From Pseudomonas taeanensis MS-3 (GTDB taxonomy: Bacteria > Pseudomonadota > Gammaproteobacteria > Pseudomonadales > Pseudomonadaceae), in the NCBI RefSeq assembly GCF_000498575.2, contig NZ_AWSQ01000009.1, forward strand, positions 1 through 64,000: a stretch of 64,000 nucleotides of DNA, given 5' to 3'. The translations under genes were made by a program, and so were the position numbers. Below are positions 39,702 to 48,653 of this stretch, piece by piece. The notes below the pieces were generated by a model that did no database searches, was not told the origin of the DNA, and worked only from the letters and a program-made list of their open reading frames with translations. Within the stretch, counting starts at the first letter, position 1, and each line of letters starts with the position of its first letter.

Positions 39702-41786
39702 TTAGTGCTTTGCCACAGGGGTTTCGAGGCCCAGGTAGTCGAGCAGGATGTGCCCGGTCTCGGCGAGGAAGGCATCATCCTCGGGCTTGGACTTCTTGTC
39801 TTCGGCCGCTAGCGCCTCTTCATCTTCTTCTTTCTTCAGTTCGCTGAGCAGCGCCTCGCCTTTGGCTTTGCGGCGGCTGTTCTCTATGACCAGTTGCTGC
39901 GCCTCGATGTCGGCCTGCTGCGCACGACGTTTGGTTTCGTTGAGGCTGACCGTGGTTTCGTTCATCAGCTTCTGTGCCAGGCTCAGGCGATCACGAGTGA
40001 AGGTGAAGTCCGGGTTCTTCGCCGTACGGTTGTCGTAGCGGGTTTTCAGCTCGGCCAGGAAGGGTTTGATCGAGTCCAGTTCGGGCTTGATCGCCGGGCG
40101 GATGCTGTCCCAGGGCAAGGCTTCTGGCAGCGCGCTCTCGCCGATTTCTTTGGTGTCCATCACGTCGGGGTACTGGATATCGGGAATCACGCCCTGGTGC
40201 TGGGTGCTTTGTCCCGATACGCGGTAAAACTTGGCCAGGGTCAGCTTCAGCTCGCCGTGGTTGAGGGGCTGGATGGTCTGCACCGTGCCTTTACCGAACG
40301 TCTGGCCGCCGAGAATCAGGGCGCGGTGATAGTCCTGCATGGCACCGGCAAAAATCTCCGACGCCGAAGCGGACAGGCGGTTAACCAGTACGGCCATTGG
40401 GCCGCTGTAGAAAGTGCCGGCATCGTCGTCGGCCAGTACGTCAACTCGACCGTCGCTGTTACGCACCAGTACGGTAGGCCCCTGATCGATAAACAGCCCG
40501 GTCAGCTCGGTGGCTTCCTGCAGTGAGCCGCCGCCGTTGTTACGCAGGTCGATGACCACACCGTCGACTTTCTCTGCCTGCAGTTCGCTGAGCAGGCGTT
40601 TGACGTCGCGGGTGGTGCTTTTGTAATTCGGGTCACCGGCGCGGAAGGCCTTGAAGTCCAGGTAGAAAGCAGGGATCTCGATGACGCCCAGCTTATAGTC
40701 ACGGTCTTCGTGCTTGAGTTTGAGTACCGAGGACTTCGCCGCTTGCTCTTCCAGTTTGACCGACTCACGGGTGATGTTGACGATCTTGCTGGTCTGGTCG
40801 TTTGGCGCATTGCTTGCCGGAATCACTTCCAGGCGCACTTTCGAGCCTTTCGGGCCACGGATCAGTTTGACCACTTCATCGAGACGCCAGCCGATCACGT
40901 CGACCATCTCGTCGTCGCCCTGGGCGACGCCGATGATTTTGTCCGTCGGAGCGATTTGCTTGCTCTTCTCGGCCGGCCCGGCGGGCACCAGGCGCACTAC
41001 CTTGACGTACTCGTTATCGCTTTGCAGTACTGCGCCAATACCTTCCAGCGACAGGCTCATATTGATATCGAAGTTCTCCGCGTTGTCCGGGGAGAGGTAA
41101 GTGGTGTGCGGGTCGTAGGTCATGGCGAAGGCGTTGATGTAGGCCTGGAACACGTCTTCACCGCGGGTTTGCTGCAGGCGCGACAGTTGGCTCTGGTAGC
41201 GCTTGGTCAGTAACTCCTGAATGGCCTTCGGCTCTTTGCCGGCAATTTTCAAGCGCAGCACTTCATCTTTCACGCGCTTGCGCCAGAGGTCATCCAGCTC
41301 GGCGAGGTCCTTGACCCAAGGGGCCTTCTCGCGATCAATCAGCAGGCTTTCATCGACGCTGAAGTCGATGGTATCGACACCTTTATCCAGCATCTTCAGG
41401 GCAAATTGCAGACGCCCTTGCAAGCGCTCCAAGTGACGTTTGTAGATGGCGAAACCAGGTTCCAGGTTGCCACCTTTGAGGAAGTCGTCGAACTTGGTGC
41501 GCCACTGCTCGAACTCGGCGATATCACCCGCGGTGAAATAGCTGCGCGACGGATCGAGGAACTTCAGGTAACCCTCGTAGATCTTCGCGGAGCGCTCGTC
41601 ATTGAGTGGCGGCTTGCTGTAATGATGGCGCTTCAGCAGTTCCACGACATTCAGGCTGGCAATTACTTGCTCGCGACTTGGTTGCAGGTATTCCCAGGAA
41701 TCGGTGGTGCTGGTTTTCGCGGCCAGTGGCAGTGCACTTAGACCGATGGCCAGGGCGAGGGTGGCGCTGAACAGTGAACGCTTCAT
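39702..41786 (-). CDS. prc: Tail-specific (carboxy-terminal processing) protease Prc
   Basis: Periplasmic S41 protease of 694 aa. A signal peptide (1-23, LSALPLAAK) is followed by an N-terminal helical domain and PDZ (about 230-320, IGAVLQSDNEYVKVVRLVP). In the catalytic domain the Ser/Lys dyad lies in LSASASEIFAGAMQDY and GGQTFGKGTVQ. A DUF3340 C-terminal region rich in K/E follows. Prc trims proteins with hydrophobic C-termini, and in P. aeruginosa (AlgO) it influences mucoidy by degrading MucA. I start at ATG 41786; the frame is open to 41819. Confidence 0.94.
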   Translation of the reverse strand: MKRSLFSATLALAIGLSALPLAAKTSTTDSWEYLQPSREQVIASLNVVELLKRHHYSKPPLNDERSAKIYEGYLKFLDPSRSYFTAGDIAEFEQWRTKFDDFLKGGNLEPGFAIYKRHLERLQGRLQFALKMLDKGVDTIDFSVDESLLIDREKAPWVKDLAELDDLWRKRVKDEVLRLKIAGKEPKAIQELLTKRYQSQLSRLQQTRGEDVFQAYINAFAMTYDPHTTYLSPDNAENFDINMSLSLEGIGAVLQSDNEYVKVVRLVPAGPAEKSKQIAPTDKIIGVAQGDDEMVDVIGWRLDEVVKLIRGPKGSKVRLEVIPASNAPNDQTSKIVNITRESVKLEEQAAKSSVLKLKHEDRDYKLGVIEIPAFYLDFKAFRAGDPNYKSTTRDVKRLLSELQAEKVDGVVIDLRNNGGGSLQEATELTGLFIDQGPTVLVRNSDGRVDVLADDDAGTFYSGPMAVLVNRLSASASEIFAGAMQDYHRALILGGQTFGKGTVQTIQPLNHGELKLTLAKFYRVSGQSTQHQGVIPDIQYPDVMDTKEIGESALPEALPWDSIRPAIKPELDSIKPFLAELKTRYDNRTAKNPDFTFTRDRLSLAQKLMNETTVSLNETKRRAQQADIEAQQLVIENSRRKAKGEALLSELKKEEDEEALAAEDKKSKPEDDAFLAETGHILLDYLGLETPVAKH

Positions 41787-41914
41787 GCTGAGTCGACGTG
41801 GAGGCTGTTGATAACGCATATTAGGCCATCTTTAAGGGCGCCTGGTTCCATCGGCGCAATGCAAAAGCCCGACGATCAGCGCCGGGCCCGGTTTAAATGC
41901 ACTATGGAGGCAGC

Positions 41915-42880
41915 GTGAAGGCATTGCAAGGCGTTGAAGGGCGTGTGGAATGGGCGGATCAGCCCACCCCGGCCTGTGATGTAGGGGAAATTCGCATTCG
42001 CGTGGCGGCCGCAGGGTTGAATCGAGCCGACCTGTTGCAGTGTGCCGGGCTGTACCCACCCCCGCCGGGAGCCAGCGAAGTGCTTGGCCTGGAGTGTGCG
42101 GGTATCGTCAGCGAGGTCGGTGCCGGCTGCGACTGGAAGGTCGGGGATCGGGTTTGCGCCTTGTTGTCTGGTGGCGGCATGGCCGAAGAGGTGGTGATCG
42201 ATGCGCGACACGCCTTGCCGGTGCCGGAAGGTGTGTTGTTGCATGAGGCAGCGGCGTTGCCGGAGGTCTATGCCACCGCCTGGCTCAATCTGTTTCAATT
42301 GGCTGGGCTGAAACCGGGCGAGAAGGTGTTGCTGCATGCCGGTGCCAGTGGCGTGGGCTCGGCGGCGATCCAGCTGTGCAAGGCCTTCGGCAACCCGTGT
42401 TGGGTCAGCGTCGGGTCGGCCGAGCGCTTGTCTTACTGCGAAGCGCTGGGCGCTCAGGGTGGCGTACTGAGAGGCGGTGACGAGCTGCACAGTCTGCGCG
42501 ATTTCGGCCCCTTCGATGTGATTCTCGACCCGGTCGGCGGCGACTATGCTGCGCTCAACCTGGAGCTGCTGGCTCGTGATGGACGCTGGCTGAATATCGG
42601 CCTGATGGGCGGGCGCAAGGCCGAACTGGATCTGGCGCTGCTGTTGGGCAAGCGCATTCAACTGATCGGCTCGACCCTGCGTAATCGCGACGATCAGTTC
42701 AAAGCCGACCTCATGCACGACCTGCTGCAGCACCTGTGGCCGCTGTTTGCCGAGGGGCGACTCAAGCCGCAACTGGCGCGCAGCTTTGCGATCGAGGATG
42801 CACAAGAGGCCTTTACCGCGCTGGCGAGTAATCAGATCAACGGCAAACTGGTGTTGCTGGTCGATGACAGCCTGAGTTAA
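41915..42880 (+). CDS. NAD(P)H quinone oxidoreductase, zinc-free MDR family
   Basis: A 321-aa medium-chain dehydrogenase/reductase. The N-terminal GroES-like domain has AAAGLNRADLLQCAGLYPPPPGAS and LGLECAGIV. The Rossmann domain has LLHAGASGVGSAAIQL. No zinc-binding cysteine cluster is present, so it is the quinone reductase/PIG3 branch. I use GTG 41915, just after GGAGG, giving MKALQGVEG as in relatives; ATG 41897 would add six residues. It is divergent from prc. Confidence 0.9.
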   Translation: MKALQGVEGRVEWADQPTPACDVGEIRIRVAAAGLNRADLLQCAGLYPPPPGASEVLGLECAGIVSEVGAGCDWKVGDRVCALLSGGGMAEEVVIDARHALPVPEGVLLHEAAALPEVYATAWLNLFQLAGLKPGEKVLLHAGASGVGSAAIQLCKAFGNPCWVSVGSAERLSYCEALGAQGGVLRGGDELHSLRDFGPFDVILDPVGGDYAALNLELLARDGRWLNIGLMGGRKAELDLALLLGKRIQLIGSTLRNRDDQFKADLMHDLLQHLWPLFAEGRLKPQLARSFAIEDAQEAFTALASNQINGKLVLLVDDSLS

Positions 42881-43058
42881 GGGCGATGAGCTGAGCTATC
42901 GCGGTCTCGGTAGTTCAGCTCATAGCTTGGTTTTATGAGCATTTCAGGCAACGATTGAGTCGGTTTATTGATCCGATGTCTTCAATCAATAAGGTTTTTA
43001 GATCATCTCGCTCTAAGATTCTTCGGGTCAACTTTCCAACCCTCAGAAGGAATCAGAG

Positions 43059-43622
43059 ATGAATCTCATCAATACCCAAGTTCAACCGTTCAAGGCCAAC
43101 GCATTTCATAACGGCAAGTTCATCGAAGTGACCGAGCAATCCTTGCAGGGGCAGTGGTCGGTTCTGATCTTCATGCCGGCAGCCTTCACCTTCAATTGCC
43201 CGACCGAGATCGAAGACGCCGCCAACAACTACGCCGCGTTCCGCGATGCCGGTACCGAGGTGTACATCGTCACCACCGATACCCACTTCTCGCACAAAGT
43301 CTGGCACGAGACTTCCCCTGCTGTCGGCAAGGCACAGTTCCCGCTGATCGGCGATCCGACCCATGCCCTGACCAACGCCTTCGGCGTGCATATAGCAGAA
43401 GAAGGTCTGGCTCTGCGCGGCACTTTCCTGATCAACCCGGAAGGCGTGATCAAGACCGTGGAAATCCACTCCAACGAAATCGCCCGCGATGTTTCGGAAA
43501 CCCTGCGCAAGCTCAAGGCTGCCCAATACACCGCCGCCCACCCGGGTGAAGTGTGCCCGGCCAAGTGGAAAGAAGGCGAAGCGACGCTGGCTCCTTCCCT
43601 GGACCTGGTCGGCAAAATCTAA
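43059..43622 (+). CDS. ahpC: Alkyl hydroperoxide reductase AhpC
   Basis: Two-cysteine peroxiredoxin (187 aa) that reduces H2O2 and organic peroxides and is re-reduced by AhpF. The peroxidatic cysteine is in FTFNCPTE (about 47) and the resolving one in GEVCPAKW (about 166). The C-terminal YF-containing tail is replaced by KEGEATLAPSLDLVGKI, typical of Pseudomonas. AGAAGGA precedes the ATG. It usually falls under OxyR, but I could not place a convincing OxyR site upstream. Confidence 0.97.
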   Translation: MNLINTQVQPFKANAFHNGKFIEVTEQSLQGQWSVLIFMPAAFTFNCPTEIEDAANNYAAFRDAGTEVYIVTTDTHFSHKVWHETSPAVGKAQFPLIGDPTHALTNAFGVHIAEEGLALRGTFLINPEGVIKTVEIHSNEIARDVSETLRKLKAAQYTAAHPGEVCPAKWKEGEATLAPSLDLVGKI

Positions 43623-43763
43623 CAACGGTTTGAGAGCTGCTGCGCTCGGCGATGCAGCGTTGTATTCAGATTCGGGCTTGTCATGTACGTCAGTACACTC
43701 CGCGCCCTCACCTGATTACTCCTTGCTTCGCCTTCGCTCGCGACGCTCTCAACTCCGTTGTTT
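43621..43763. repeat. Hairpin-ended intergenic repeat between ahpC and ahpF
   Basis: About 140 bases bounded by AACAACGGTTTGAGAGC and the inverted GCTCTCAACTCCGTTGTTT. TGTAC-GTCA-GTACA sits inside. It begins at the ahpC stop codon. It looks like a dispersed chromosomal repeat of Pseudomonas and relatives, but only one copy is in this window. Confidence 0.55.
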
Positions 43764-43807
43764 AAATTGTCTACGCGCTTTTAAGGCTGCAACCCAGCCT
43801 TTGTAGT

Positions 43808-43846
43808 GCCCGAACGCCCGGGCGCGATCCGTCCGGGCGTTTTTGT
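43808..43846 (+). terminator. Terminator between ahpC and ahpF
   Basis: AACGCCCGG and CCGGGCGTTTTT form a hairpin with a T tail 33 bases before ahpF. It allows separate or attenuated expression of the two genes. Confidence 0.82.
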
Positions 43847-43878
43847 GTCTGAAAATCGTTAAAAGGGATATCTGAATC

Positions 43879-45435
43879 ATGTTGGACGCCACGCTTAAAA
43901 CCCAGTTGAAGGCCTACCTCGAAAAGGTCACCCAGCCGTTCGAGATCGTCGCGTCCCTCGATGACAGCGACAAATCCCGCGAACTGAGTGGTCTGCTGCA
44001 CGATATCGTCAGCCTGACCGACAAAATCACCTTGCGTGAAGATGGCAGCGACAACCGCAAGCCGTCATTCTCGCTGAACCGCCCAGGCGCGGATATTGGC
44101 CTGCGATTCGCCGGCCTCCCCATGGGGCACGAATTCACCTCCCTGGTACTGGCGCTACTGCAGGTCGGCGGTCACCCGTCCAAGCTGGCGGTCGATGTCA
44201 TCGAGCAGGTCAAAGGCATCGAAGGCCAATTCAACTTCGAAACCTACTTCTCGCTGTCCTGCCAGAACTGCCCGGACGTGGTCCAGGCCCTGAACCTGAT
44301 GGCCGTGCTCAACCCGAACATCCGTCACGTCGCCATCGACGGCGCGCTGTTCCAGGATGAAGTCGAGCAGCGCCAGGTCATGTCGGTGCCGAGCATCTAC
44401 CTGAATGGCGAGTTGTTTGGCCAGGGCCGCATGGACGTCGAGCAGATTCTCGCCAAGATCGACACGGGCGCCAGTGCCCGCGACGCCGAGAAGCTCAACG
44501 CCAAGCATGCTTTTGATGTATTGGTCGTGGGCGGAGGCCCGGCGGGCGCCGCTGCGGCTATCTATGCCGCACGCAAGGGTATTCGCACTGGCGTCGCCGC
44601 CGAGCGCTTCGGTGGTCAGGTGCTCGACACCATGGCCATCGAGAACTTCATTTCGGTGCAGGAAACCGAAGGGCCGAAACTGGCGCGTGCCCTAGAAGAG
44701 CACGTCAAACAGTACGACGTCGACATCATGAATCTACAGCGCGCCAGTGCGCTGATTCCTGCCGCAACCGTTGGCGGCCTGCATGAAGTGAAATTCGACA
44801 GCGGCGCCAGCCTCAAGGCCAAGACGCTGATCCTCGCCACCGGCGCCCGCTGGCGCGAGATGAACGTACCCGGCGAGCAACAGTACCGCGGCCGTGGCGT
44901 GGCTTACTGCCCGCACTGCGACGGTCCGTTGTTCAAGGGCAAGCGGGTGGCGGTGATCGGTGGTGGCAACTCCGGTGTCGAGGCGGCCATCGACCTGGCC
45001 GGTATCGTCGCGCACGTCACCCTGATCGAGTTCGACAGTCAGTTGCGCGCCGATGCGGTGCTGCAGAAGAAGCTGGCCAGCCTGGGCAACGTCACCGTCA
45101 TAAAAAGCGCGATGACTACCGAGGTACAAGGCGATGGGCAGAAGGTCAGCGCCCTGGTCTACCAGGACCGCACGAACGATGAACTGCGTACCGTCGAGCT
45201 GGAAGGCATCTTCGTGCAGATCGGCCTGCTGCCCAACAGCGACTGGCTGAAAGGCAGCGTCGAGTTGTCCCCGCGTGGCGAGATCATCGTCGACTCGCGC
45301 GGCGAAACCTCGGTGCCGGGGATCTTCGCCGCCGGCGATGTGACCACGGTGCCGTACAAGCAGATCGTTATCGCCGTGGGCGAGGGCGCCAAGGCATCGC
45401 TGAGCGCCTTCGATCACCTGATCCGCTCGAACTGA
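43879..45435 (+). CDS. ahpF: Alkyl hydroperoxide reductase subunit F (AhpF)
   Basis: NADH:peroxiredoxin reductase of 518 aa. The N-terminal tandem thioredoxin-like domain (about 1-200) holds CQNC near 129-132. The FAD domain begins VVGGGPAGAAAAIYAARKG; the second nucleotide-binding domain has VIGGGNSGVEAAIDLAG and the redox pair CPHC in YCPHCDGPL. Electrons pass from NADH through FAD to the N-terminal cysteines and on to AhpC. AAAAGGGA precedes the ATG. Confidence 0.97.
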   Translation: MLDATLKTQLKAYLEKVTQPFEIVASLDDSDKSRELSGLLHDIVSLTDKITLREDGSDNRKPSFSLNRPGADIGLRFAGLPMGHEFTSLVLALLQVGGHPSKLAVDVIEQVKGIEGQFNFETYFSLSCQNCPDVVQALNLMAVLNPNIRHVAIDGALFQDEVEQRQVMSVPSIYLNGELFGQGRMDVEQILAKIDTGASARDAEKLNAKHAFDVLVVGGGPAGAAAAIYAARKGIRTGVAAERFGGQVLDTMAIENFISVQETEGPKLARALEEHVKQYDVDIMNLQRASALIPAATVGGLHEVKFDSGASLKAKTLILATGARWREMNVPGEQQYRGRGVAYCPHCDGPLFKGKRVAVIGGGNSGVEAAIDLAGIVAHVTLIEFDSQLRADAVLQKKLASLGNVTVIKSAMTTEVQGDGQKVSALVYQDRTNDELRTVELEGIFVQIGLLPNSDWLKGSVELSPRGEIIVDSRGETSVPGIFAAGDVTTVPYKQIVIAVGEGAKASLSAFDHLIRSN

Positions 45436-45456
45436 TGGGTTAGGCGTCGAGGCTGA

Positions 45457-45497
45457 TAAACAAGTGGATACTCCGTGAGGGTTATCCACTTGTTTGC
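45457..45497 (+). terminator. Hairpin after ahpF, likely terminator
   Basis: AAACAAGTGGATA (45458-45470) and TATCCACTTGTTT (45483-45495) are a perfect 13-bp inverted repeat with a 12-base loop, 22 bases after the stop. Each arm also contains a DnaA-box-like sequence. Confidence 0.7.
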
Positions 45498-45780
45498 GTT
45501 CACGCATTCGCCGCAAAAATCAGGTGCTCCCCCCCTCCTGGCGAGCGCCGGAAAGGATCCTCACAGTGGGCGAGGGGGCGCTGGATCATCTACCGCCGCT
45601 GGCCCAGGAACATTTCCTGGCAATCCGACGCTGCGGATTGACGTTTTGCGGGCGACGCGGAGCAAGCTGAGGCCAAACCTTCGCGCAATAGTGCGGGGGC
45701 AATAAGTGATCGCCGCTGAGTTGCTGCAATCATGGAGCCTTTTCCGCTGGTGCAGAGGGCGCTTATTAGCCGCGTGCGGG
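45498..45780. other. Intergenic region between ahpF and the TetR gene
   Basis: About 280 bases. I see no gene with coding character; a 76-codon open frame (45475-45705) starts inside the ahpF hairpin and has no family features. Confidence 0.45.
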
Positions 45781-46353
45781 TTAGTCCTTGGGCAGGGTTT
45801 CGGCCTGTTCGAGCAGCAGATGTCGGGTAGTGTGCAGCAGACGCTCGGCCAGCTCGGGATCGCTGGCGCTACGTGACAGCAGCAAGGCGCCGACCATGGC
45901 CGAGAGCATCAGCACGCTCTGTTCATCGGCGTGTTCGCCCTGCAGGCAGGACTCGATCATCTGCAGGCGATCGCGTATCACCTTGTCGGTGATGGGACTG
46001 GGTTGGCCGCGCTGGCCTAACTCGGCGGACATGGTCGGCAGCGGGCAGCCTGCGCCCGGGTTGGCACGGTGCGCTGTGGACAGGTAACGCGCGATAAAGC
46101 TTGGCAACGGAGTGGGGCCGGCGAAGACTTCCCTGGTGGTTTCCTCGAGCTGTTGTGCGGCTTGGCTCAGAGCGGTCTCGACCAGCTCGTCCTTGGACTT
46201 GAAGTGGGCATAGAAGCCGCCGTGGGTCAGGCCCAGGGTTTTCATCAGCGGTTGCAAACCGGTGGCGCCTACACCGTCGCGGCGGAACAGTCGCGACGCT
46301 TCATCGATGATGCGTTGGTGGGTTTTGGCTTTATGGTCTTCTGAGTAGCGCAT
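45781..46353 (-). CDS. TetR/AcrR-family regulator
   Basis: A 190-aa repressor. The N-terminal helix-turn-helix (about 10-57) has THQRIIDEASRLFRRDGVGATGLQPLMKTLGLTHGGFYAHFKSKDELV, and the C-terminal ligand domain has a cysteine in PGAGCPLPTMSAELG. The GFYAHFKSK form and this cysteine region are typical of the NemR/AcuR-like subgroup, which can respond to electrophiles. That link is family inference. No target is adjacent on the same strand; ahpF ends on one side and lpd starts on the other. Confidence 0.88.
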   Translation of the reverse strand: MRYSEDHKAKTHQRIIDEASRLFRRDGVGATGLQPLMKTLGLTHGGFYAHFKSKDELVETALSQAAQQLEETTREVFAGPTPLPSFIARYLSTAHRANPGAGCPLPTMSAELGQRGQPSPITDKVIRDRLQMIESCLQGEHADEQSVLMLSAMVGALLLSRSASDPELAERLLHTTRHLLLEQAETLPKD

Positions 46354-46834
46354 GGTCTGACTAGCCCCGACAAGATTCTTAGGATGCTGCCTGTAATCTT
46401 ACGCTTCCTGTCGATCAGTGGTTTGTACGGTTAGTCGCTTGACTCGCGTTCGCTTAGTTGGACTACCGAGACCAGGCGCGCCACACCGCAACGGCTTCGA
46501 GCAAGGTGGCGACGTCCAGGCCATACCCGTGATTGCCGCTGTGCAACTGCCCACACAGCGACATGGTGGCGGATGCGGCGAGTTTGCTGGCATGGCTTGT
46601 TCAGCAGTCCGCCTGGCGACCAGTTTTGTTATGCGTGATGGGTTTCGCATGGCGTCAGGCTTCCTCGACGCGGGGGTATGGCGGAGAGTGGATGCTCGAC
46701 GATAATTAAATTATGGACATAATTCTATTTTGTATATTATGGTCGAAATATAAATGGCTGGCAGCTGCTCATGCCGCTCATTACTACGAGTCGAGTGCCA
46801 GGTAGAACACAGGTAGAACATAGGAGAAAGCCCC
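46354..46834. other. Regulatory region upstream of lpd
   Basis: About 480 bases without a convincing gene. AATTATG-GA-CATAATT at 46709-46724 is a perfect 7-bp-arm palindrome in an AT-rich stretch that could hold a promoter. AGGTAGAACA occurs twice just before the leader ORF (46799-46820). Confidence 0.5.
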
Positions 46835-46939
46835 ATGTACGACTCTCCCTCGCCAACGCACAACCTCTTGCTGACTTTGGTCGCCCTCAGCGCGCTGGCA
46901 CGTAAATACTTTCGCGAATCCACGGGAGCGACTGTATGA
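46835..46939 (+). CDS. Short leader ORF coupled to lpd (34 aa)
   Basis: A 34-codon frame from ATG 46835, preceded by AGGAG at 46822-46826. It reads MYDSPSPTHNLLLTLVALSA and continues to RKYFRESTGATV. A hydrophobic helix occupies about 10-22. Its TGA overlaps the lpd ATG as ATGA, so ribosomes finishing it can restart on lpd, which lacks its own strong ribosome site. It could be a leader peptide or a small membrane protein. It is too short for a homology call. Confidence 0.5.
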   Translation: MYDSPSPTHNLLLTLVALSALARKYFRESTGATV

Positions 46940-48336
46940 GTAGTTATGACGTGGTGATAATCGGTGGTGGGCCCGGCGGCTACAACGCCGCCATTCGCGC
47001 CGGGCAACTGGGCCTCAAGGTGGCCTGTATCGAGGGCCGCGAGACCCTCGGCGGCACCTGCCTGAATGTCGGCTGCATGCCGTCCAAGGCGTTGTTGCAT
47101 GCCTCGGAACTGTACGAGGCGGCGGTCAGTGGCGAGCTGGCCAGCCTCGGCATCGAGATGCAGCCGACGCTCAACCTGCCCCAGATGATGAAGCAGAAGG
47201 ACGCCAGCGTCAGCGCCCTGACCAAGGGTATCGAGTTCCTGTTTCGCAAGCACAAGGTCGAGTGGATCAAGGGCTGGGGTCGCCTCAACGGCCAGGGCAG
47301 GGTGAGTGTGAGCCACGCCGACGGCAGCTCCAGTGAACTGCAGGCCAAGGACATCGTCATCGCTACCGGCTCCGAGCCTACGCCGTTAGCCGGGGTGAGC
47401 CTCGACAACCGGCGCATCCTCGATTCCACCGGCGCGCTGGCGTTGGCCGAGGTGCCCAAGCACCTGGTGGTGATCGGCGCCGGGGTGATCGGCCTGGAGC
47501 TGGGTTCGGTGTGGCGTCGCCTGGGCAGCGAGGTGACCGTGGTGGAGTACCTGGATCGCATCTGTCCGGGCCTCGACACGGAAACCGCCAAGACCCTGCA
47601 ACGCACCCTGAGCAAGCAGGGCATGGCCTTCAAACTCGGCACCAAGGTCATGGGCGCGAGTGCGACGGCCCAAGGCGTCGAACTCAGTCTGGAACCCGCA
47701 GCAGGCGGTGCCGTCGAGCAGCTGCAGGCCGACTACGTGCTGGTCGCCATCGGTCGCCGGCCCTATACCGAGGGCCTCGGCCTGGAGAACGTCGGTATCA
47801 CCCCGGATAAGCGCGGCATGCTCGACAATCAGCAGCACCGCAGCGCGGTGCCGGGCATCTGGGTGATCGGCGACGTCACTAGCGGACCGATGCTCGCGCA
47901 CAAGGCCGAAGACGAGGCCATCGCCTGTATCGAACGGATCGCCGGGCATGCCGCCGAGGTCAATTACGGGGCAATCCCCAGCGTCATTTACACCAAGCCG
48001 GAAGTGGCCACGGTCGGCCTGACAGAGGAGCAACTCAAGGCCGACGGGCGCGCCTACAAGGTTGGCAAGTTTCCCTTCACCGCCAACAGCCGGGCGAAGA
48101 TCAATCACGAGGCCGAAGGCTTCGTCAAAGTGCTGGCCGACGAGCGCACCGACCAGATCCTCGGCGTGCACATCATTGGCCCCAGCGCCGGCGAGCTGAT
48201 CGGCGAATACTGCGTGGCGCTTGAGTTCAGCGCCTCGGCAGAGGACATCGCACTGATCTGCCACCCGCACCCGACTCGTTCCGAGGCCTTGCGCCAGGCC
48301 GCGATGAGCGTGCATGGCTGGGCCATGCAGGCCTGA
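46936..48336 (+). CDS. lpd: Dihydrolipoyl dehydrogenase (Lpd3-like)
   Basis: A 466-aa flavoprotein that reoxidises dihydrolipoamide. FAD binding is in IGGGPGGYNAAIRAG, the redox disulfide in GGTCLNVGCMPSKALL and NAD binding in VIGAGVIGLELGSVWRRLG. The C-terminal catalytic histidine-glutamate lies in HPHPTRSEA. No E1 or E2 genes are adjacent, so it is a stand-alone copy, like Lpd3 in P. aeruginosa as I recall its sequence. Translation probably depends on the short upstream ORF. Confidence 0.93.
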   Translation: MSSYDVVIIGGGPGGYNAAIRAGQLGLKVACIEGRETLGGTCLNVGCMPSKALLHASELYEAAVSGELASLGIEMQPTLNLPQMMKQKDASVSALTKGIEFLFRKHKVEWIKGWGRLNGQGRVSVSHADGSSSELQAKDIVIATGSEPTPLAGVSLDNRRILDSTGALALAEVPKHLVVIGAGVIGLELGSVWRRLGSEVTVVEYLDRICPGLDTETAKTLQRTLSKQGMAFKLGTKVMGASATAQGVELSLEPAAGGAVEQLQADYVLVAIGRRPYTEGLGLENVGITPDKRGMLDNQQHRSAVPGIWVIGDVTSGPMLAHKAEDEAIACIERIAGHAAEVNYGAIPSVIYTKPEVATVGLTEEQLKADGRAYKVGKFPFTANSRAKINHEAEGFVKVLADERTDQILGVHIIGPSAGELIGEYCVALEFSASAEDIALICHPHPTRSEALRQAAMSVHGWAMQA

Positions 48337-48347
48337 TTCCAGTGCTC

Positions 48348-48376
48348 AGTGGGGGCTCGTTCGAGCCCCTGTTTCT
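48348..48376 (+). terminator. Terminator after lpd
   Basis: GGGGCTCG and CGAGCCCC pair around TT and are followed by TGTTTC, 13 bases after the stop. Confidence 0.75.
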
Positions 48377-48653
48377 AGATCGGTGATGCGACGCTCGGCA
48401 ACCTGCCGCGGGATGCCCGTCGTCACCTGCCGACAGGGCTGCAAGTTGCCTTGGCGTGGGCCGTAGGCGTGACGGCGGCTTGATGAATTCTTCACCGATT
48501 TTTCACCCGGGCTCACCTACCTTGCTCGCGCCGGCAGCTTCCTGCCGACTGGATCAGCCATCGACTTGCCCTTTGCTTGCTTTGCGTCGTGTGCGCTACA
48601 GGTTGAGCCGAATGCGCCCGATCCACTTCTAACTTGCGGTTGGGGACTCTCGG
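48377..48653 (+). promoter_or_regulatory. Promoter region of the COG4705 gene with TTCAC direct repeats
   Basis: GAATTCTTCAC is followed by a second TTCAC, so half-sites start at 48491 and 48502, 11 bases apart. TTCACCGATTTTTCAC fits the ColR-type consensus I remember with one mismatch. The same GAATTCTTCAC and phased TTCAC sites precede eptA. The remaining sequence has no gene. Confidence 0.55.

Noticed and set aside
42881..43058. OxyR site upstream of ahpC
   Set aside because: CTAT and ATAG pieces occur near 42897 and 42924, but the spacing does not match the four-part OxyR consensus.
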